Shown piece by piece: positions 58,791-64,000 of a stretch of 64,000 nt of DNA. Below the pieces are notes generated by a model. That model was not told where the DNA came from and ran no database searches. It saw nothing but the letters and a program-made list of their open reading frames with translations. Within the stretch, counting starts at the first letter, position 1; each line of letters begins with the position of its first letter. Source of the DNA: CAZAMB01 sp964501365. GTDB lineage: Bacteria; Planctomycetota; Phycisphaerae; UBA1845. A program made the translations under genes and the position numbers. The stretch covers positions 1 through 64,000 of the forward strand of contig CAZCST010000003.1 of the NCBI GenBank assembly GCA_964501365.1. Reading direction: 5' to 3'.

Positions 58791-61700
58791 ATGCAAGCAA
58801 TGTTGCCGGTACGTGATTACGCGAAGGTGGGAGATGGAATTCCGGTTCCCGATCTCATCGGTATCCAGACGCGTTCCTATGCCCGCTTCCTTCAGGAGTA
58901 CGTTCCCATCATGGAGCGTGATCCGCACGGTCTGGAGGCCCTGCTCCGCGAGATGTTCCCTATGGAAAGCTACGACGGAAAGCTCTCCATGCAATACATC
59001 AGCTACGAGCTTGGGAAGGCCCGTTACACGCCCGACGAATGTCGCGAGCTGCGCCTGACCTACGGCATGCCGCTTCGCATTCGCCTGCGTCTGGTCCGCA
59101 AGGACCACGACGAGATACAGGAAGACCTGGTGTACCTTGGCGACATGCCGATCATGATCGGCGGCGGGGAGTTCATCATTAACGGGGCCGAGCGCGTGAT
59201 TGTGTCTCAGCTTCACCGTTCGCCGGGCGTGGACTTCATCAAGGACCAGGCCGAGGGCGACCGCGCTTTGCACGCCTGCCGCATCATTCCCGAACGCGGA
59301 AGCTGGATCGAAATCGAAGTCACCAAGAAGGACATACTCGTCGTTCGCATCGACCAGTCGAGCAAACTGCCGGCGACGACCTTTCTGCGCGGCATGGACC
59401 AGAAGTATTCGACGGACGAGTCCATCATCGAAGAGTTCTACGCGACCAAGATGATCAAGACTTCGGCGCTCAAGCCGGAGATGTACACCGTCTCGGCGAT
59501 CCTCGATGAGGAAACCGACGAAGTTATCGTCCGGGCCGGTTCGCCGGTGGGCGACGCGGTGGAGAGAATCCAGGCCCTCGACATCAAGCAGATCAAGATC
59601 ATCGCCAAGGTGGCCGACCCGCTCATTCTGAACACCCTAATTGAGGACCCCAGCCGCTCCCATGAACAGGCCCTGGAAAGAATCTACGCCCGGCTTCGTC
59701 CGGGAAACCCTGCACAGCTGGATAAGGCCCGCAAGCTCTTCGCCGAAAAATTCCGCGACGAAAACCGTTATCGCCTGGGCAAGGTGGGCCGTTTCCGTCT
59801 CAACCGCAAGTTCGAACTCGACGACGACGGCGGCTCGATGACCCTCACCGTCGATGACATCGTCAACTGTCTCAAATATCTGCTCAAGCTGCGCACCGGC
59901 GAAGGCGCGGTCGCGGTGGACGACATCGATCACCTGGGCAACCGCCGGCTCCGCACCCTCGACGAACTCTGCGCCGACGAAATGCGCAAGGGCTTCCTCA
60001 AGCTGCGCCGCACCGTGCAGGAGCGCATGAGCCTGAAAGACCCCGACCAGGTTGGCCGCGTGGCCGAGTTCATCAACAGCAAGTCGGTCAGCTCCGCGAT
60101 CGAGTTGTTCTTTGGCCGCGGCGAACTCTCACAGGTCGTTGACCAGACCAATCCGCTCTCCCAGCTCACGCACGAGCGACGTCTTTCGGCCCTGGGTCCG
60201 GGCGGTTTGAATCGCAAGCGCGCGGGCTTCGAAGTGCGCGACGTGCACATCAGCCACTATGGCCGCATCTGCCCGATCGAAACGCCGGAAGGCACCAACA
60301 TCGGTTTGATCGCCTCGTTGAGCCTGTACAGCGCGGTGGATGACTACGGCTTCCTGATCACTCCGTATCGCAAGGTCGAAAAGGGCGGCAAGCTCGGCGA
60401 TCACCGGTTCCTCCGCGCTGACGAGGAAATGCGCGAAATCCTGGGCCCGCCCGAAGCGGTGGAGCCCAAGGCCGGTCGCCTTGTGGACGGCCAGATCGTT
60501 GTGCGCGCCTACGGCGACCTTCGCCAGGTGGCCCGCGAGGCAGTGACCTACGTCGATATTTCGCCCAAGCAGACGATCGGCGTGTCGGCGGCGTTGATTC
60601 CGTTCCTGGAGCACGATGACGCCAACCGCGCCTTGATGGGATCGAACATGCAGCGGCAGGCGGTCCCGCTTCTGCGCGTCGAGCCGCCCGTAGTGGCGAC
60701 GGGAATGGAAAAGCCGGTGGCCCTCAACAGCGGCATGGTGGTCCGCGCCCGCACCAGTGGAAAAGTAACGGCCGCCGACTCCCAGCGAATCATCATCGAC
60801 GACACCGACGAATACATCCTGCGGAAGTTCCAGGGCCTCAACGAGCGCACCTGCATGAACCAAAAGCCGCTCGTCCTTCCCGGACAGAAGGTCAAAAAGG
60901 GCGATATCATCGCCGATGGTCCGGCCACGCTGAAGGGTGAACTCGCCCTCGGTCGCAATGTACTCGTGGGCTTCATGACCTTCGACGGTCACAACTTCGA
61001 GGACGCGATCGTCATCAGCGAGCGTCTGGTTCGCGGCGATGTCTTCACCAGCATCCACATCGACGAATACGACATCGAAGTTCGTGAGACCAAGCTGGGT
61101 CGCGAAGAATTCACGGCTGACATCCCCAACGTTTCCGAAAAGGCGCTCGCCAACCTCGACGCCAACGGCGTTGTACGAATCGGCACGCGTGTTCAGGCTC
61201 GCGATATTCTCGTAGGCAAGGTCAGTCCGAAGTCCAAGAGCGAGCTGAGCCCGGAAGAGAAGCTTCTGCACGCCATCTTTGGTCGTGCGGGCGAAGACGT
61301 GAAGAACGACTCGCTCGAACTGCCCGCCGGCGAAGAGGGAACTGTCATCGGGGCCAAACGCTTCAGCCGCCGCCTCAACATGGGCGACGAAGACCGCAAG
61401 AAGCTGAGTGAGGAAATCCAGGCCTATGTGAACAGCCAAAATGCCCGCGTCATCGCCTGCTTCAAGCAGATGTGCGCGGAAATCGAAACGGTCATCGAAA
61501 CGCCCATGATCGACCCCAACACCCGTCAGAAGGTCGGCCATAGCGACCTCGACGAAGTTATCATGGAGCAGATCGACATCTTTTCCGAGCATGTTCGTTC
61601 GCGCGACCTCAAGTGGGTCAAACCGACGAACAAGCGAGACGAGGCGCTCACAATTACCGATCGCTTCTGGCCCCGCATTCAGGAAATTCAGGAGGAGCGC

Positions 61701-62564
61701 GACCGCAAGGCCGCCCAGATGAAGCGCGGCGACGAACTTCCGTCCGGTGTGCTGGAAATGGTCAAGGTCTATGTGGCCACCAAGCGCCCGATTTCAGTCG
61801 GCGACAAGATGGCCGGCCGCCACGGCAACAAGGGCGTCATCGCCCGCATCGTCCCCGAAGAAAACATGCCGTTCCTTGACGATGGGACGCCGCTGGACAT
61901 TCTGCTCAATCCGCTCGGCGTGCCTTCGCGTATGAACGTCGGCCAGATTCTCGAGACGCACCTGGGCTGGGCCGCCAAAATGCTTGGATTCCAGGCCGTC
62001 ACGCCCGTATTCGACGGCGCGTCCGAAGAGGAAATCCTCAAGGCCATCCGCGAGGCCAATGACACAGCCGCGGCGCGTGCCAAGGACCCCGCCGCTATTG
62101 CCCGTGCCGCCAAGGACGATCTCCGCTTCTCGCAGCTTTTGCAGGGCGGAAAGGTAATGCTCCGCGACGGCCGCACCGGCGAATATCTCGATCAGCCTGT
62201 TACTGTCGGCTATCTCTATATGCTCAAGCTGCACCATCTCGTGGATGACAAGATTCACGCTCGTGCAACAGGCCCGTACAGCCTGATTACGCAGCAGCCG
62301 TTGGGTGGCAAGGCCCGCACCGGCGGACAGCGCTTCGGCGAGATGGAAGTCTGGGGTCTGGAAGCCTACGGTGCTTCCTACATCCTCCAGGAACTCCTCA
62401 CCGTCAAGAGCGACGACGTGGAAGGCCGCACCAAGATTTACGAGGCCATGGTCAAGGGCAAGAACACACTCGAGGCCGGCACGCCGGTTTCGTTCGACGT
62501 GCTCTGCAACGAAATCCGCGGTCTGTGCCTCAATATCCATCTGGAGAAACGCAAGATCGGGTAG
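58791..62564 (+). CDS. rpoB: RNA polymerase beta subunit
   Basis: The protein has 1257 residues, a normal size. The start MQAMLPVRDYAKVGDGIPVP leads into the protrusion and lobe domains. The rifampicin region contains LSQLTHERRLSALGPGGLNR, followed by HYGRICPIETPEGTNIGLI. Near the end the clamp-forming sequences GGKARTGGQRFGEMEVWGLE and NIHLEKRKIG are intact. GAGGG lies upstream of the ATG. The gene is unbroken, and downstream a GNAT gene separates it from rpoC. Confidence 0.97.
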   Translation: MQAMLPVRDYAKVGDGIPVPDLIGIQTRSYARFLQEYVPIMERDPHGLEALLREMFPMESYDGKLSMQYISYELGKARYTPDECRELRLTYGMPLRIRLRLVRKDHDEIQEDLVYLGDMPIMIGGGEFIINGAERVIVSQLHRSPGVDFIKDQAEGDRALHACRIIPERGSWIEIEVTKKDILVVRIDQSSKLPATTFLRGMDQKYSTDESIIEEFYATKMIKTSALKPEMYTVSAILDEETDEVIVRAGSPVGDAVERIQALDIKQIKIIAKVADPLILNTLIEDPSRSHEQALERIYARLRPGNPAQLDKARKLFAEKFRDENRYRLGKVGRFRLNRKFELDDDGGSMTLTVDDIVNCLKYLLKLRTGEGAVAVDDIDHLGNRRLRTLDELCADEMRKGFLKLRRTVQERMSLKDPDQVGRVAEFINSKSVSSAIELFFGRGELSQVVDQTNPLSQLTHERRLSALGPGGLNRKRAGFEVRDVHISHYGRICPIETPEGTNIGLIASLSLYSAVDDYGFLITPYRKVEKGGKLGDHRFLRADEEMREILGPPEAVEPKAGRLVDGQIVVRAYGDLRQVAREAVTYVDISPKQTIGVSAALIPFLEHDDANRALMGSNMQRQAVPLLRVEPPVVATGMEKPVALNSGMVVRARTSGKVTAADSQRIIIDDTDEYILRKFQGLNERTCMNQKPLVLPGQKVKKGDIIADGPATLKGELALGRNVLVGFMTFDGHNFEDAIVISERLVRGDVFTSIHIDEYDIEVRETKLGREEFTADIPNVSEKALANLDANGVVRIGTRVQARDILVGKVSPKSKSELSPEEKLLHAIFGRAGEDVKNDSLELPAGEEGTVIGAKRFSRRLNMGDEDRKKLSEEIQAYVNSQNARVIACFKQMCAEIETVIETPMIDPNTRQKVGHSDLDEVIMEQIDIFSEHVRSRDLKWVKPTNKRDEALTITDRFWPRIQEIQEERDRKAAQMKRGDELPSGVLEMVKVYVATKRPISVGDKMAGRHGNKGVIARIVPEENMPFLDDGTPLDILLNPLGVPSRMNVGQILETHLGWAAKMLGFQAVTPVFDGASEEEILKAIREANDTAAARAKDPAAIARAAKDDLRFSQLLQGGKVMLRDGRTGEYLDQPVTVGYLYMLKLHHLVDDKIHARATGPYSLITQQPLGGKARTGGQRFGEMEVWGLEAYGASYILQELLTVKSDDVEGRTKIYEAMVKGKNTLEAGTPVSFDVLCNEIRGLCLNIHLEKRKIG

Positions 62565-62668
62565 CGATGTCCGTTTGGTCTTGCGAGCCGCCAACTACAG
62601 TTCGCGCGGTTTCACGGACTTTGTTGGAGTGTTGGGCAGGAGAAGTGGTAGCGTAAAGGAGTTCGGCG

Positions 62669-63163
62669 ATGTTTCACGACGTGACATTCGAAGCGAAGGT
62701 GAAGCCCGACCCGGCGGAGCTGTCGGCCTTTTACGCCCGGCAACAGCACCAGGCTCAATCTCCGGAAAAGTTGAGACGCATGCTCGAAAACACATTCTGT
62801 GTGGTGACCGCTCGCAAGGATGGCGAGTTGATCGGCTTCGCCCGCGGCCTCACAGACGGCCTGTCGGGCCGCCTCGCCGAATGCAAGCTCGATCCTGCGT
62901 TTCAGGGACCAGCCTGCGTCACGCGGAAGCAGGGCCGCATTGAACACGATTCCTACGGGATCGCCCGCGAAATGGCCTTTCGCGTGATCCAGTCGTTGCG
63001 GGATTACGGCGTCGAACGCATCGACGCAATTGCGTACGGCACGGAGGTTGATTTCTGCGAGGAGCTTGGCTTCCGCAAAACCCGTGGTGTCGAAGTCATG
63101 GAACTCGACACCCAACGATCGTTGGTACCCAGGGCCGCAGGTGCTGCGGTCGCGGCAGAATAA
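62669..63163 (+). CDS. GNAT-like acetyltransferase inserted between rpoB and rpoC
   Basis: The protein has 164 residues. The pattern fits a GNAT fold: an early helix (SAFYARQQHQAQSPEKLRRM), strands around CVVTARKDGELIGFARGLTD, DPAFQG in the beta-4/acetyl-CoA region, the helix GIAREMAFRVIQSLRDYGVE, AIAYGTEVDFCEELGFRKTR and VMELD at the end. The usual Q/RxxGxG/A acetyl-CoA loop is poorly matched (QGPACVTRKQGRI), so activity is uncertain. It lies 104 bases after rpoB and 85 bases before rpoC on the same strand, so it must be co-transcribed with RNA polymerase genes. The target is unknown. Confidence 0.7.
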   Translation: MFHDVTFEAKVKPDPAELSAFYARQQHQAQSPEKLRRMLENTFCVVTARKDGELIGFARGLTDGLSGRLAECKLDPAFQGPACVTRKQGRIEHDSYGIAREMAFRVIQSLRDYGVERIDAIAYGTEVDFCEELGFRKTRGVEVMELDTQRSLVPRAAGAAVAAE

Positions 63164-63248
63164 ATACATTCGTGCGGCTTGTCGCCGCGGAACGGTTGGG
63201 CCGGTTTCGGCTTAGCCACGCATCGAAATTGGAGAGGTGTGTAAGACG

Positions 63249-64000
63249 ATGCTCGATAATCTTTACGATCGTGTAAATGACTATAGCTGCGTGCATATCG
63301 CGCTGGCCTCACCCAACGACATCCGCAGTTGGTCGTTCGGCGAGGTGAAAAAGCCCGAGACGATCAACTACCGCACCTACCGCCCGGAAAAGGACGGTTT
63401 GTTCTGCGAGCGGATCTTCGGGCCCGAGCGCGACTGGGAGTGTGCCTGCGGCAAGTTCAAGGGCACCAAGCACAAGGGCATCATCTGCGATCGCTGCGGC
63501 GTCAAGGTGACGCACTCGCGCGTGCGCCGCAAGCGCATGGGCCATATCAATCTCGCTGCGCCCGTCGTGCATATCTGGTTCTTCAAGGCCATGCCGTCGC
63601 GGCTCGGCGCATTGCTCGACGTCAAGACGACGAGCCTTGAAAAGGTCATCTACTTTCAGGATTACATCGTCGTCGATCCCGGCGACACGCCGCTCAAACC
63701 GCGCCAACTCCTCACCGAAGAGGAGTATCGCGCCGCCGTCGAATCTTATGGCCGCACGTTTACGGCCCTCATGGGAGCCGAGGCCGTCCGCGAGTTGCTT
63801 GCCCGCCTGGACCTGGCCACGCTCTCCACTCAGTTGCGCGAGGAAATCTCCAAGACCGGCAGCAAGCAGCGTGAAAAGGACCTGGCCAAGCGACTCAAGA
63901 TCGTCGAGGCGCTGCGTAATTCTCCGAACGACCCCAAGTGGATGGTCCTGGAAGTGATTCCGGTGATTCCGCCGGATTTGCGCCCGCTCGTTTTGCTCGA
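63249..64000 (+). CDS. rpoC: RNA polymerase beta' subunit (5' part, runs off the window)
   Basis: ATG 63249 has GGAGAGGTG about 9 bases upstream. The first 250 residues are present and have no stop. They include the start LDNLYDRVNDYSCVHIALAS, then RSWSFGEVKKPETINYRTY, PEKDGLFCERIFGPERDWEC and a zinc site formed by CACGKF and CDRCG. VEVxAPVVHIWFFKAMPSRL-type sequence follows (read here as APVVHIWFFKAMPSRLG). The piece ends in VIPVIPPDLRPLVLL, just before the conserved lid/rudder region. It carries the clamp and, beyond the window, the active-site aspartates. Confidence 0.96.
   Translation, partial: MLDNLYDRVNDYSCVHIALASPNDIRSWSFGEVKKPETINYRTYRPEKDGLFCERIFGPERDWECACGKFKGTKHKGIICDRCGVKVTHSRVRRKRMGHINLAAPVVHIWFFKAMPSRLGALLDVKTTSLEKVIYFQDYIVVDPGDTPLKPRQLLTEEEYRAAVESYGRTFTALMGAEAVRELLARLDLATLSTQLREEISKTGSKQREKDLAKRLKIVEALRNSPNDPKWMVLEVIPVIPPDLRPLVLL

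Noticed and set aside
60129..61592. 487-codon open frame on the minus strand opposite rpoB
   Set aside because: Antisense to conserved rpoB, no start signal and no recognisable domain.

Overview
The window looks like a chromosomal piece of a planctomycete, probably of the Phycisphaerae type. The evidence is several membrane proteins ending in a planctomycete-style zinc ribbon (CxxCGYDLxGN...CPECG), secreted Cys-rich proteins with an IPTxSQWG C-terminal sorting signal, dockerin-like EF-hand tails on secreted enzymes, and many dispersed palindromic repeats. Base composition is GC-rich and genes are densely packed. The taxonomic placement is inference; there is no rRNA gene here.

Layout. 0-3.4 kb: the tail of an IS5-type transposase abuts a 5'-truncated Cys-rich sorting-signal gene, followed by its intact paralogue. 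3.6-9.1 kb: Tat-exported amine oxidase, zinc-ribbon membrane proteins, typA/bipA, a DUF4160/DUF2442 pair and an acyl carrier protein. 9.3-11.7 kb: ketoacyl synthase and an OleD-like reductase. 11.7-19.0 kb: the most unusual block, a tight minus-strand operon (coiled-coil protein, FGE-fold protein without its catalytic cysteines, zinc-ribbon GTPase, GAP1-like protein) divergent from a 961-residue coiled-coil gene. 19.4-26.1 kb: secreted Cys-rich/dockerin protein, structured repeats, glutathione peroxidase, uppP, a lepA 3' fragment, an orphan nucleotidyltransferase and a zinc-ribbon membrane protein. 26.2-31.3 kb: motA/motB stator pair, an ECF sigma/anti-sigma/PDZ operon and a SugE/Gdx exporter. 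31.3-38.9 kb: secreted amidohydrolase, a surface-glycan gene run (aminotransferase, two glycosyltransferases, cupin, methyltransferase) and rsmG. 38.9-44.9 kb: glycogen operon glgX-malQ-glgP. 45.0-47.7 kb: secreted PQQ-type sugar dehydrogenase, then an odd non-coding stretch and a 22-residue lysine-rich peptide gene with its own strong promoter, ribosome binding site and terminator. 47.8-54.2 kb: exopolysaccharide precursor genes (wecB, ugd, UDP-glucuronate 4-epimerase, XrtA-type deacetylase) and a secreted S9 peptidase. 54.4-64 kb: tRNA-Trp, secE, nusG, rplK, rplA, rplJ, rplL, rpoB, an inserted GNAT acetyltransferase, and the start of rpoC.

How the parts work together. wecB/ugd/epimerase/deacetylase supply and modify nucleotide sugars for exported polysaccharide, uppP recycles the lipid carrier, and the aminotransferase/glycosyltransferase run probably decorates a surface glycan. 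The glycogen operon debranches, rearranges and phosphorolyses storage glucan. The best candidates for a poorly described system are the GTPase/GAP1-like/FGE-fold/coiled-coil block and the 22-residue basic peptide. The GNAT gene between rpoB and rpoC is the most unexpected gene-order change in the housekeeping part.

All calls come from reading the sequence by eye. Family names come from motif recognition and memory, not from a search.
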